In this document: one piece after another, positions 25,745 to 33,070 of the stretch
How the letters are laid out: every line of letters begins with the position of its first letter
Position numbering within the stretch: position 1 is the first letter of the stretch
From: Elusimicrobia bacterium GWB2_63_16
GTDB lineage: Bacteria > Elusimicrobiota > Elusimicrobia > Elusimicrobiales > UBA9959
Reading direction: 5' to 3'
Length of the DNA: 47,185 nucleotides
NCBI GenBank assembly: GCA_001799715.1
Contig: MGTZ01000057.1
Coordinates: 1 to 47,185 of the forward strand
Notes under the pieces: generated by a model
The model's input: only the letters and a program-made list of their open reading frames with translations
What the model was told of the DNA's origin: nothing
Database searches by the model: none
Position numbers and translations under genes: made by a program

Positions 25745-26788
25745 ATGAAAACGGTATCCCTATTGGTTGCTTTTGTCTTCGCGCAGGCCCTGACGCTCGG
25801 CGCGCAGGCTCCGGCCCCCAAGCCGGCGGCCAAGAAGCCGGTCGCCAAAGCCGCCGCCAAACCCGCGGCCAAGCCGGCGGCCCAGCCCGCCCAGCCCGCC
25901 GCGCAGCCGGCCCCCCAGCGGGACCCTTTAGACGCCGCGGCCGCCAAGCTTAAATCCGCGGACGCCGCCGAGCGCCGCCAGGGCGCGGACATGATAGGCC
26001 AGAGCCGCAACCCTAAAGGCGCCCCGGCGCTGATGGCGGCCCTCGCCGACGAGTCCCCGGCCGTGCGCCAGGCCGCCGCCGACGCCCTGGGCCTGCTGAC
26101 CTGGCGCCCCGCGTCCCCGGCGCTTTCCAAAATGCTGCTAGAGGACAAGGATCAGGCTGTGCGCCAGCAGGCCGCCATCTCGCTGTCCTACATAATGGAC
26201 CAGTCGGCCGGGCCGGCCCTTGCCAAGGCGCTGAAAGACCCCGAGCCTTCGGTGGCCTACTCCGCCCTCCATACACTTTCAGTGCTGAAGTACGCTCCCG
26301 CGGAGGAGCAGATAGCCGGCCTGCTTTCCTCCAAGGATATGAATATGCGCCGCGGCGCCATAGCCGCGCTGGGGCAGCTTAAGGCCGTCAAGTCAGGCGC
26401 CGCCCTGGTCGCCGCCATGTCCGACGAGGATCGCTTCATGAAGATAGAGGCCATAAAGGCCGTAGGCAATATCCCTTATGAGGCGGGCGCGCCGGAGCTG
26501 GTAAAGCTGCTGGACAAGGAACAGCAGCCCGAAGTGCGCGTGGAGGCGGCGCTGGCGCTCTCCAAAATGGGCAGGAACGACGGGCTGCTCACGGCCTACG
26601 AGTTCCTCAGGGCCCCCGAGCTTAGCCTCAGGAGCCAGTCGCTTACCGTGCTGGGCTCGGTGGGCGACTCCCGCAGCCTGCAGCTCGTAGAGGAGATGCT
26701 GGCCGCGGATCCCAAATCGGCCGACGCGGGTATGCTGGAATATACCCGCCAGCGCCTGCTGGCCCGCCTGAAGCCGGCCGCGAAGTAA
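25745..26788 (+). CDS. secreted HEAT-repeat protein
   Basis: The 347-residue product has a signal peptide (MKTVSLLVAFVFAQALTLGAQA), an Ala/Pro/Lys linker (about 25-70) and then HEAT/PBS-lyase-type repeats of about 31 residues (for example SPAVRQAAADALGLL, DQAVRQQAAISLSYI, DMNMRRGAIAALGQL, QPEVRVEAALALSKM). In-frame ATGs exist at 25718 and 25736; 25745 is chosen because AGAGGT lies nine bases upstream and the other two fall in or too close to the apparent promoter and ribosome site. A periplasmic scaffold or protein-binding role is plausible; no catalytic residues are visible. Confidence 0.8.
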   Translation: MKTVSLLVAFVFAQALTLGAQAPAPKPAAKKPVAKAAAKPAAKPAAQPAQPAAQPAPQRDPLDAAAAKLKSADAAERRQGADMIGQSRNPKGAPALMAALADESPAVRQAAADALGLLTWRPASPALSKMLLEDKDQAVRQQAAISLSYIMDQSAGPALAKALKDPEPSVAYSALHTLSVLKYAPAEEQIAGLLSSKDMNMRRGAIAALGQLKAVKSGAALVAAMSDEDRFMKIEAIKAVGNIPYEAGAPELVKLLDKEQQPEVRVEAALALSKMGRNDGLLTAYEFLRAPELSLRSQSLTVLGSVGDSRSLQLVEEMLAADPKSADAGMLEYTRQRLLARLKPAAK

Positions 26789-26829
26789 TTTACCCTTCTC
26801 CGGCGGGCGCGGGCCCGCCAGGCCTCCGG

Positions 26830-27111
26830 ATGGCAAAGAAAACCGCACGCAAACACCGCGCTGAGCCGCCTGTAAAGCCACAGGAGGCCGGCGCGGCGGC
26901 TTTTTCGGCTGACGGGGAGGGGGAGAGGCGCGGCAAGAGCCGCTGGCTGTGGATTTCGGCCTTCTTTCTTATAATTTCCGGCTATGCCCTGCTTCACAAG
27001 GCGGATCCGGGGGGGAGAAACACCTGGGCCATCGTCTCGCCCGCCTGCCTGCTGGCCGGTTACCTGCTGATCATCCCCGCCATACTCGTTACTTACCGGG
27101 ATTCCCGCTAA
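26830..27111 (+). CDS. small two-helix membrane protein
   Basis: The 93-residue product has a Lys/Glu-rich cytoplasmic head (1-37) and two hydrophobic helices (about 40-56 and 66-88) ending in YRDSR. The family is not recognised. It follows the HEAT gene by 41 bases with a GC hairpin (GGCGGGC/GCCCGCC) in the gap, and a good terminator lies 32 bases after its stop, which supports it as a real last gene of the unit. Confidence 0.6.
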   Translation: MAKKTARKHRAEPPVKPQEAGAAAFSADGEGERRGKSRWLWISAFFLIISGYALLHKADPGGRNTWAIVSPACLLAGYLLIIPAILVTYRDSR

Positions 27112-27142
27112 AAGACCTGTTCTTAGGTGTTTTGTCCCTGCC

Positions 27143-27167
27143 GCCCCTTTCCAGGGGCTATTTTTTT
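27143..27167 (+). terminator. rho-independent terminator
   Basis: Stem GCCCCT/AGGGGC with loop TTCC and a tail of TATTTTTTT, ending the TPR-to-membrane-protein stretch on the + strand. Confidence 0.85.
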
Positions 27168-27224
27168 GTCAATTTGGCTCTCATTGCCTTGTTTTTCCCG
27201 AAATTCCGGCTGTTTGCCTGGTTC

Positions 27225-27677
27225 TTTTCCTGGTATTCTCCACCATAGAGCCGGGCCTTGGAAACCCGCCGTGTTATTTCTGCCTCTTGCCGCTGCCCCG
27301 GATCTCCCTCGTGGTATTCTCCTGCCTTCCGCCAGGGGCCCTCTTCCGGCCTTTTTCGGCCTTAAAAGCTCTTGATGGTATTTTTACGGCGCCTGGTTTT
27401 TGACGGATTTTGCCGCTTCCTGCCCCCTTCCCCTCTTCATGGTATATATAATTCCTTAAAATCAGCCTGATTTTTGGCTATTTGGCTGCCTGTGAGGGGG
27501 GTGTATCTTCATGGTATTTGGACCTGAAGGCCATTTATAGCCCCTTTTGGGGGGTGGCCAGGCCCTTTGTGATTACCGGGCCCTGGGGGCGCTTCGGGGT
27601 TTTTGAAAAGTTGGCAACTTTTCTAACTTTTGCGCAGGCGCATTTTTGAGCTCCTGATGGTATTCCCGGCCTGCCCC
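27225..27677 (+). repeat. interspersed motif CTCTTSATGGTATT, six copies
   Basis: Copies (position of the T in TGGTA): 27231, 27312, 27376, 27440, 27512 and 27658. The best four share (C/A)TC(T/C)T(G/C)ATGGTAT; the first two keep TGGTATTCTCC. Spacings are 81, 64, 64, 72 and 146. A related block in inverse orientation occurs at 28774-28798. Confidence 0.6.
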
Positions 27678-27681
27678 GGAA

Positions 27682-27731
27682 TTTGCCAAATTTGGATCTT
27701 CGCGGTTTCGCGTTCTCGAAAATTTGGCAAA
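27682..27731. other. 12-bp perfect inverted repeat hairpin
   Basis: TTTGCCAAATTT and AAATTTGGCAAA separated by 26 bases that themselves contain CGCGGTTTCGCG. It marks the start of the AT-rich patch and could be a terminator-like RNA stem or a protein-binding site. Confidence 0.5.
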
Positions 27732-28023
27732 ATTTTTGAATTTTGAAAATTTTAAAAATGGCCGCCAGTGTTTGCCAGGCGGGAAAAAAGCTGCTATTAA
27801 TAAAATGCTATAAACGATATTGGAATATGTAAAATAAGTCTTATAAAACAAGCACTAATTGATAAATGCTCATTCAGATTGTTGGGGTGGGCGCTATTCT
27901 CAAGGGGATATATAAGTTGACATAATATATCTTATCGTAAGTTATGGATAAGCCAGGGGGGAGGCCTTGTTCTCCTGGTGTTTTGGGGCTATTTCGGCTG
28001 CTTTTGCGCTGGTTGGCTGCGGC

Positions 28024-28058
28024 TTTGGCTGGCGGGTTGCTTTTGGCTGGCGGGTTGC
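28024..28058. repeat. 18-bp tandem repeat downstream of small regulator gene
   Basis: Two copies of TTTGGCTGGCGGGTTGC (17 identical bases, period 18), flanked by further TTGGCTG words. It lies just 3' of the gene at 28108-28593; no coding role is credible. Confidence 0.6.
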
Positions 28059-28107
28059 TTTGGTTGGCTGCTTTGGCCTGTTCGGGTGCTGGTGTGCGGC
28101 TCGCGGC

Positions 28108-28593
28108 CTACTTTTGCAGCTTGCGGGCTTCCAGCCAGGCCGCTTCCAGGCCCTTATCGGTTATGTGATAGGCCCTGTTTCGCTTGGTGCCGGAGGCCTT
28201 GATCAAGCCTTCTTTTATGGCCTTGGTGAGTATGCGGTCCAATCTGTCCGGGGCATAACCCGAGGCTTTTACTGCCTTGGACAGTGCCAGGGCGCCCAGT
28301 TCCCGGCTGCCTTTCAGGTTGCTCTCCGCGGCCAATAATAGCAGGGCCGCCTCTCCTGATTTGAGGCCTAAATGCTTGTTTTTCAGGGTTAGAAGGTCAT
28401 TTCTGGTCTCCGTCAGGGCTGTCCAGTCCGGATCCTCCATGGCTTTAGTGGTGTTTTTTGACTGTTCCTGGGGCGCTCCGGAGCCTTGTATCCCCTTAAG
28501 GAAGCCTTCTTTTTCGGTCAAAATGAACTCCGCCGGGCCTTCGGCCTCGAATTCTGCCCCTGACGGGTGCTTGATCCTGAGCTTGTAATTCAT
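28108..28593 (-). CDS. unrecognised protein with winged-helix-like C-terminus, possible autoregulator
   Basis: The 161-residue protein has a short beta-rich N-terminus (MNYKLRIKHPSGAEFEAEG), a polar middle and a C-terminal half (about residues 80-161) with the helix-helix-wing pattern of a winged helix: LSKAVKASGYAPDRLDRIL, IKEGLIKASG and RAYHITDKGLEAAW. I do not recognise the family. A strong promoter with three ATATGTCA boxes precedes it, one covering the -35 and one the expected transcription start, which fits autorepression. It is alone in a non-coding, compositionally odd island, so horizontal origin is possible. DNA binding is inferred from the fold pattern, not shown. Confidence 0.6.
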   Translation of the reverse strand: MNYKLRIKHPSGAEFEAEGPAEFILTEKEGFLKGIQGSGAPQEQSKNTTKAMEDPDWTALTETRNDLLTLKNKHLGLKSGEAALLLLAAESNLKGSRELGALALSKAVKASGYAPDRLDRILTKAIKEGLIKASGTKRNRAYHITDKGLEAAWLEARKLQK

Positions 28594-28645
28594 ATATTGC
28601 CTCTCGGCGGCTGTTATTTGGCGGTTCCGTGGCCTGTTCTGCTCT

Positions 28646-28715
28646 ATATGTCATAAGTATAGCGTATAAATGCGCATATGTCAATATATGGCTATCATAT
28701 GGCGGACATATGTCA
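28646..28715 (-). promoter_or_regulatory. promoter with three ATATGTCA boxes
   Basis: On the minus strand, TTGACA (28679-28684), 17 bases, TATACT (28656-28661). ATATGTCA boxes occur on the + strand at 28646-28653, 28676-28683 and 28708-28715, spaced 30 and 32 bases, covering the start region, the -35 and an upstream site. Confidence 0.7.
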
Positions 28716-29131
28716 ACACCTGTTGATAACTTGTTGGTAACTCCTGGGCGCCCGGGGCCGGGCGGACGGGGCCGGGCAGGCCGGAATACCCCGGGAGCGC
28801 TTATAGGGCATTTTTGGGCCGTTTTTTGGGCTCTTCATAGGAGAAAATCGGGCCGTTTTATGCCTGTTTTGGGGCTATTATCGGGCTTTTGGGGAGCTTA
28901 CCGGCTATTGGTTAAAGCTCTCCTGGATGGGCGGAGACAGGTGTTCGCCTGTCAGCGGTGGGCGGTTCGTCAGGGGGGCGCGGATCCCACAGGCGGGTGC
29001 CGGCCGGCTGCAGGGGGAAAGGGGGAGGGGGCGGTTCCCCCCTTTCGTTGCCGCCATTCCCCTCTCCCCCCACCGGCAAGCGGCCGGACTTCTGGGGCTT
29101 GGGCGCTGGCGGCAGCTCCGTTGCCGGGCGC
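28716..29131. other. non-coding stretch with GC hairpins
   Basis: No gene is supported. Visible are GC-rich repeats near 28750-28800 (including a block related to the ATGGTATT array), a GACAGG/CCTGTC hairpin at 28936-28953, a run of G5 tracts at 29013-29031 and complementary C tracts after it. Confidence 0.5.
29013..29031 (+). other. candidate G-quadruplex
   Basis: Three G5 tracts separated by AAA and A, followed by GCGG. Opposed C-runs downstream could also give a long hairpin, so the folded form is uncertain. Confidence 0.45.
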
Positions 29132-29154
29132 AAAAAAACCGGCCGGGGCCGGTT
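29132..29154 (-). terminator. rho-independent terminator
   Basis: Read on the minus strand, ACCGGCC/GGCCGGT stem and a run of seven T; it ends the outer-membrane gene at 29193-30497. Confidence 0.88.
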
Positions 29155-29192
29155 CTCTGCGGTAAAAATTAACGAGGCTGGAACTGGGAAGG

Positions 29193-30497
29193 TCAGAATT
29201 TGGCTGAAATGGCGCCGTAGATGAGTTTTGCCTGGCTGCCCGAGGGGTACAGGCCAAGCGGCGTAAAAACGGCGTAGACGGCGTTTAAATTGAGATTGTC
29301 CCCCATCGGGTACGTGGCCTTGAGGTCCCACTCGCTGGCTATCTGCAGCGAGCCGTCGTTGGCGTTCTTGGAGGCGCGGAACTTGTAGAGGTCGGCCGAG
29401 ATGGTGAGCTTCTTGTACGGCAGGTCGGCGCCGATATTGATCACGTTCAGGCCCGAGACGCCGTTGGGCAGGCCGTTGAGCGTGTCGGAGGTCTTGATCA
29501 TGTCGTAGATGGTGGCCCCGGCTATGGCGCCGTAGCCGCGGCGCTCGAGGCCGCTGTTCTTGCTGCCGAAGGTGGGGAAGAAGGCCTTATCGGTAGAGGA
29601 GTCCGTGCCGGGGTTGCCCGAAGAGCGGCCGTAGCCCAGGCGCAGGTGGGACTGGCCGAAGAAGGGGACGCTCTGCTTCCAGGCGCCCTTGAGCATGAAG
29701 GCGTGGGCCTCGTACTTGCCGGTGCCCCCCCCGGCCAGGTCGGCCTCGCCGCGCTGTACCACGGCCTCGCCGTCGAAAGAGAGCTGGCTCTGGCTGAGGA
29801 AGTAGCGCAAGCCGGTGAACTTCTTGGTCTTGCCGGTCGTGTTGAAGAGTATATCCTGCCCGGCCCCGCCGTCCTTCTCCCAGAAATGGTAGACCTGCCA
29901 CAGGCCCTCGGCCGCCGGATAATAGAGCGAACCGCCCAGCACGCTGTAGTAGCGGTCGGTCTTGAAAGGGCGGAAGGCGAAGAGGTCGGCCTTGATGCGG
30001 CGGTACACGTTATCCACCTCGAGCAGGCCGCCGGGCAGGCCCAGGTCGCCGCCGGAGAGGGTAATGGCCTGGCCCAGCCGGTAATCCTGCCGGCCGAAGG
30101 TGGCGGTGATGTTGGGCCGCATGAACTTGTAGATCTTAACGTAGGCGTTGCGCACGTACGGGGTGCCGTCGGCGTTGGGCAGGCGGGCGGCCGCGTCCCT
30201 GAACTGCGGCGAGGTGAGGGTGTTGGTGGAGGCGCCGTTGCCTATGCTCTGCAGCACTATACCGACGTCCATGCTGGAGTTCTGGGTCTTTTCCAGCTTG
30301 ATATTCTTGATGACGAAGCCCAGCGTGGCGTTCTCGGAGAAAAGGGACTGGGAGTTGCGGCCGTCGCCGTACACCAGGTTCTGGTAGTTGGCGGCGCGGA
30401 TCTCCACGTTGGAGCTCAGGTCCAGCTTGGTGGCGTGGGCGGCGGCCGAGAGCAGCGCGCAAAGGGCGGAGGCCGTCAGGAATACGGGGCGTTTCAT
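29193..30497 (-). CDS. outer-membrane barrel, alginate-export-like
   Basis: The 434-residue product has a signal peptide (MKRPVFLTASALCALLSAAAHA) and alternating beta strands through to a C-terminal Phe (YGAISAKF). TFGRQDYRLGQAITLSGGDLG and NAYVKIYKFMRPNITATFG are typical of the alginate-export/porin-like barrel family. It is probably an outer-membrane channel; the exported or imported substrate is unknown. It has its own extended -10 promoter and its own terminator. Confidence 0.8.
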   Translation of the reverse strand: MKRPVFLTASALCALLSAAAHATKLDLSSNVEIRAANYQNLVYGDGRNSQSLFSENATLGFVIKNIKLEKTQNSSMDVGIVLQSIGNGASTNTLTSPQFRDAAARLPNADGTPYVRNAYVKIYKFMRPNITATFGRQDYRLGQAITLSGGDLGLPGGLLEVDNVYRRIKADLFAFRPFKTDRYYSVLGGSLYYPAAEGLWQVYHFWEKDGGAGQDILFNTTGKTKKFTGLRYFLSQSQLSFDGEAVVQRGEADLAGGGTGKYEAHAFMLKGAWKQSVPFFGQSHLRLGYGRSSGNPGTDSSTDKAFFPTFGSKNSGLERRGYGAIAGATIYDMIKTSDTLNGLPNGVSGLNVINIGADLPYKKLTISADLYKFRASKNANDGSLQIASEWDLKATYPMGDNLNLNAVYAVFTPLGLYPSGSQAKLIYGAISAKF

Positions 30498-30506
30498 GCG
30501 GTTTTA

Positions 30507-30515
30507 ATTATAACA
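30507..30515 (-). promoter_or_regulatory. extended -10 promoter of the barrel gene
   Basis: TGTTATAAT on the minus strand, nine bases before the ATG, so the transcript leader would be about two bases. There is no Shine-Dalgarno sequence in the gap. Confidence 0.55.
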
Positions 30516-30591
30516 AAAAAAGACGAGGATACCTTTAACGCGGCGCCCCGCGAATCGGGCCCTATCGAGGCGAAGCCTCGCCAGGGCAAAT

Positions 30592-30623
30592 AAAAACCCC
30601 GGGGCGGGGCCCCGGGGCTTTTT
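30592..30623 (-). terminator. rho-independent terminator of porin gene
   Basis: Very GC-rich stem (CCCCGGGGC/GCCCCGGGG) followed on the minus strand by TTTTT; it lies 22 bases after the porin stop codon. Confidence 0.9.
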
Positions 30624-30644
30624 ATCTGTTAACCGGTTAGGTTA

Positions 30645-31916
30645 TTAGAACTTCACCATGAAGGCGGCGCCCATCATCGTCTGGGAGTCGTCGTTCGCGA
30701 AGTTGTCCTTCTCGGGCATGAACATCGCGTAGTAGCCCTTCACAGCAACGTTCTCGGAGTGCTGCCACTTGGCGCACAGGTCGAGCTCGTTGCCAACATG
30801 CTCATCACCAGCGAAGGTGTTCTTATTGTCGGCCGAGAAGTTGTAATACTTCGCGGCGAGGGTCAGTTTTTCCATCTTGGCCGGGGTCCACATCGCGCCC
30901 AGGTTATAGGTGGTAACGCCGTCGTTAGCGCCGAAGGCGGCGCCGGTGGCAAAGCCACCGCCCATGATTATGCCGGGGCGATAGTCGCTGTTGATGTCCT
31001 GGTAAGCCTCGTCCTTGGAGTCAGCAGCATCATCGTCGCCGGTCTGGTGCACGTACTCTCCGGAGAAGGCCAGTTTGCCGGCCAGGTCCATGGAGTAGTC
31101 AGCATTAAGTTTATAGGCAAAACCCTCATGCTTGTCGGCAGCATTGGTGTTTTTACCCATGTTCATGTCGTACTCGGCGGCCACGACCAGGTTCTTCACC
31201 TGAGGGATCTCGTACTTGGCGCGAATACCGACCAGGGTCAGGTAATCGTTGTTACCGGCGCTGGTGTTGTTGTCGTTTTTCTGGTAGACATAACCGTTCA
31301 GGTTGACGTCAGCGACCGAGGTCTTGGCATTGAACCCGGACAGGTTGATGTCGGTATTGCCGTTGCCCCTAACTTCCTTGGCAATGATGGCATGCATGTC
31401 CCAGTCGCGGCCCAGGCCGGTGAGCTTATGCCAGCCCGTCCAGCCGTCTATCGCGGTGACGGCCATGGGGGAGGTGTAAGGCCACATCTGGGGGCCGTAG
31501 TACACAACCATGTCGCCGGCTTCGCCGTAGAACTGGCGGCCCAGCTTGTGGTCCAAGCCCAGAACGCCTTTCAGGTTCAGGTAGGCCTGCTCGAAGGTCA
31601 CTACGTCCAGTATGCCCGTAGTCGTGGCGACGTTGTCGCTGGTGGCGGTCTCAGCTGCCTGGCCGTACTTCCTGTTGTTCTTGACGGCAGTCACCACGGC
31701 GTCCACATCCTCATTGAGGTCGAAGCCGGCGTTCAGCATTAAGCGGGTGTCAACAGCACCTGACTTGTCGTTCAGGTCCTTGTTGAAGTCCGCGTTGTTC
31801 TGATTGTAGGCATTGACCTCTATCTTACCATCGTACTTGAAGTTCTTGAGCAGTTCGGCGTTGGCAATGTTGCCAACAAGCGCGACCAGCGCAAGCATTC
31901 CTATTACTTTTTTCAT
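30645..31916 (-). CDS. porin-like outer-membrane barrel protein
   Basis: The 423-residue protein has a signal peptide ending IANA, barrel strands with many Asn/Asp loops and a C-terminal Phe (GAAFMVKF). LDHKLGRQFYGEAGDMVVYYG resembles alginate-export-type porins and the neighbour barrel, to which it may be distantly related. It has a strong ribosome site (AGGAGGAG) and a consensus promoter with a long structured leader, so high and controlled expression is likely. Codon use is less GC-extreme than in neighbouring genes, again consistent with an abundant porin. Confidence 0.82.
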   Translation of the reverse strand: MKKVIGMLALVALVGNIANAELLKNFKYDGKIEVNAYNQNNADFNKDLNDKSGAVDTRLMLNAGFDLNEDVDAVVTAVKNNRKYGQAAETATSDNVATTTGILDVVTFEQAYLNLKGVLGLDHKLGRQFYGEAGDMVVYYGPQMWPYTSPMAVTAIDGWTGWHKLTGLGRDWDMHAIIAKEVRGNGNTDINLSGFNAKTSVADVNLNGYVYQKNDNNTSAGNNDYLTLVGIRAKYEIPQVKNLVVAAEYDMNMGKNTNAADKHEGFAYKLNADYSMDLAGKLAFSGEYVHQTGDDDAADSKDEAYQDINSDYRPGIIMGGGFATGAAFGANDGVTTYNLGAMWTPAKMEKLTLAAKYYNFSADNKNTFAGDEHVGNELDLCAKWQHSENVAVKGYYAMFMPEKDNFANDDSQTMMGAAFMVKF

Positions 31917-32146
31917 TAATTACTCCTCCTGTTTTGTCGTAAGCCCGTTACCGGGGCTTAGTTACCTGCCCTTGCGGGCGGGTTACTGCACTCTTCCCGC
32001 GGGGTTGAATCCGCGGTTAGGGCCTGCCCCTCGCGGGGCCTACGGCCTTGCAGGAGAAACGCCTTTAGATTTGGCGCTCCGCTTCCCCCTTCCCCGGGTT
32101 GGCGATCCCCTTTCGAACTGCTATTGAAAGGGCCTCCTAACAGAGC
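31917..32146 (-). promoter_or_regulatory. long structured 5' leader of porin mRNA
   Basis: About 230 bases separate the predicted start site from the porin ATG. The leader has several GC stems (GCCCTTGCGGGC, CCGCGGATT...CCGCGG-type pairs, GGCCCCGCGAGGGGC) but no known riboswitch was recognised. Confidence 0.5.
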
Positions 32147-32152
32147 AAGGTA

Positions 32153-32182
32153 ATTATCCCAAAAATCCCAAAAGGCTGTCAA
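32153..32182 (-). promoter_or_regulatory. sigma70 promoter of porin gene
   Basis: Minus strand TTGACA (32177-32182), 18 bases, GATAAT (32153-32158), a near-consensus promoter. Confidence 0.75.
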
Positions 32183-32208
32183 TATCTATATTATTATAAT
32201 AAGGGTGC

Positions 32209-32239
32209 TTATGTCACATATGTCAGAATACTGACATAT
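32209..32239. promoter_or_regulatory. ATATGTCA operator cluster upstream of porin promoter
   Basis: TTATGTCA, ATATGTCA and an inverted TGACATAT occur within 31 bases, about 30 bases upstream of the -35 box. It is the same word found three times at the small regulator gene's promoter, so a shared regulator is inferred. Confidence 0.55.
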
Positions 32240-32267
32240 ATCAATTAATCTCCTGATAGGGGGCAAT

Positions 32268-32296
32268 AAAAAAGCCCGGCTCTTGCCGGGCTTTTT
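32268..32296 (-). terminator. rho-independent terminator
   Basis: AAAAAGCCCGGC/GCCGGGCTTTTT symmetrical stem with T-runs in both directions. It ends the acylphosphatase-to-TPR operon on the minus strand. Confidence 0.9.
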
Positions 32297-32311
32297 GGCT
32301 CGCCTTGGGGC

Positions 32312-32968
32312 TTACTTTTTGGCGGGCGTTGCCTTGGCCCTGGCCATCATGGCCCAGGTGGTTTCGGGGTAGAGCAGCGCTATCTTCTCGTAGGTCGCCT
32401 TGGCCAGGTCGGCCGCGCCGGTCATTTCCTGCAGGCGGGCCAGCGAGGCGTGGGCTTCGGGGGCCACGAAGTGGTCCGGGTACTTGGCCAGGAAGTCGGA
32501 ATACTGCACCTGCGCGCCGGGCAGGTCGCCGGCGGCTTCCTTGCACTTGCCCACGTTGTAGGCGGCGAAGGGGCCGAGGTCCTTATTGTTGAGCACCTTG
32601 GCGTATTCGGCCTCGGCCTCCTTGAACTTCTCCTGAGCGTAAAGGATGTCGCCCTTGGTCAGCGTGGCGTAAGGGGCGGCCGTGGTGCTGCCGTAGGACT
32701 TCTCTATGGTGTCGAGCTGCTGCTGGGCCTGGGCTATGTTACCGCCGTAGCCTATCTGCTGGGCCATGAAGAGGGTCTTCCAGGCGGTGTCGCGCAGGCC
32801 GCGGTAATGGGTGAAGAAATAGACCGCGAAGATCACGGCGGCCACCAGGATCACCAGCGAACCGATGAAGGTCTCGCGGTTCTTCTTGATCCAGTGCAGG
32901 GCCAGGTCGTAGCGCGAAGGACCGGTGGTCTCTACTTTACCGCCGGCTATCCAGGTTGTATCGGGCAT
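32312..32968 (-). CDS. membrane-anchored TPR protein (YfgM-like)
   Basis: The 218-residue product has a cytoplasmic N-terminus of about 34 residues, one transmembrane helix (about 35-53, FIGSLVILVAAVIFAVYFF) and a periplasmic TPR region (ILYAQEKFKEAEAEYAKVL, YNVGKCKEAAGDLPGAQ). This is the topology of YfgM/TPR_21 proteins, which work near the Sec translocon or cell-wall machinery. It starts 24 bases after the tRNA-Arg gene, with GGAGA as ribosome site, and shares the operon terminator at 32268-32296. Confidence 0.8.
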   Translation of the reverse strand: MPDTTWIAGGKVETTGPSRYDLALHWIKKNRETFIGSLVILVAAVIFAVYFFTHYRGLRDTAWKTLFMAQQIGYGGNIAQAQQQLDTIEKSYGSTTAAPYATLTKGDILYAQEKFKEAEAEYAKVLNNKDLGPFAAYNVGKCKEAAGDLPGAQVQYSDFLAKYPDHFVAPEAHASLARLQEMTGAADLAKATYEKIALLYPETTWAMMARAKATPAKK

Positions 32969-32992
32969 AAGTCTCCTTAACTGAAATCTGAG

Positions 32993-33064
32993 TGCCCTCT
33001 AGAGGAATCGAACCTCTATTTAGAGTTTAGGAAACTCCCGTTCTATCCGTTGAACTAAGAGGGC
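32993..33064 (-). tRNA. tRNA-Arg(CCT)
   Basis: 72-nt cloverleaf: acceptor GCCCTCT/AGAGGGC, D-stem GTTC/GAAC, anticodon loop TTCCTAA giving CCT (codon AGG), T-loop TTCGATT, discriminator A; CCA is not encoded. It lies six bases after the apt stop codon and 24 bases before the TPR gene, with no terminator between. Confidence 0.95.
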
Positions 33065-33070
33065 AGCGAA

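Larger units (their letters stand above)
27168..28107. other. non-coding island: hairpins, repeated motif, AT-rich patch
   Basis: No credible gene is seen in these 940 bases. They hold six copies of an ATGGTATT-type motif (about 27225-27665), hairpins such as AAAATCA/TGATTTT at 27458-27474, CCCCTTTTGGGG at 27541-27552 and GAAAAGTTG/CAACTTTTC at 27605-27623, a 12-bp inverted repeat TTTGCCAAATTT/AAATTTGGCAAA at 27682-27731, and a strongly AT-rich patch at about 27720-27935. ORFs here are short and low-complexity. Confidence 0.6.

Noticed and set aside
27225-27677. Motif array as a CRISPR
   Set aside because: The repeated word is only about 14 bases and imperfect, spacing is uneven, and no cas gene is in the window.
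27911-27945. TTGACA near 27917 as a rightward promoter
   Set aside because: No acceptable -10 box at 16-18 bases and no gene to the right on that strand.
27944-28338. Overlapping + strand ORFs rich in Leu/Ala/Trp/Gly
   Set aside because: They come from the 18-bp tandem repeat and run antisense into the 28108-28593 gene.
28629-29165. 178-codon + strand ORF
   Set aside because: It starts within the promoter and boxes of the small regulator gene and crosses G/C tracts; composition is not protein-like.
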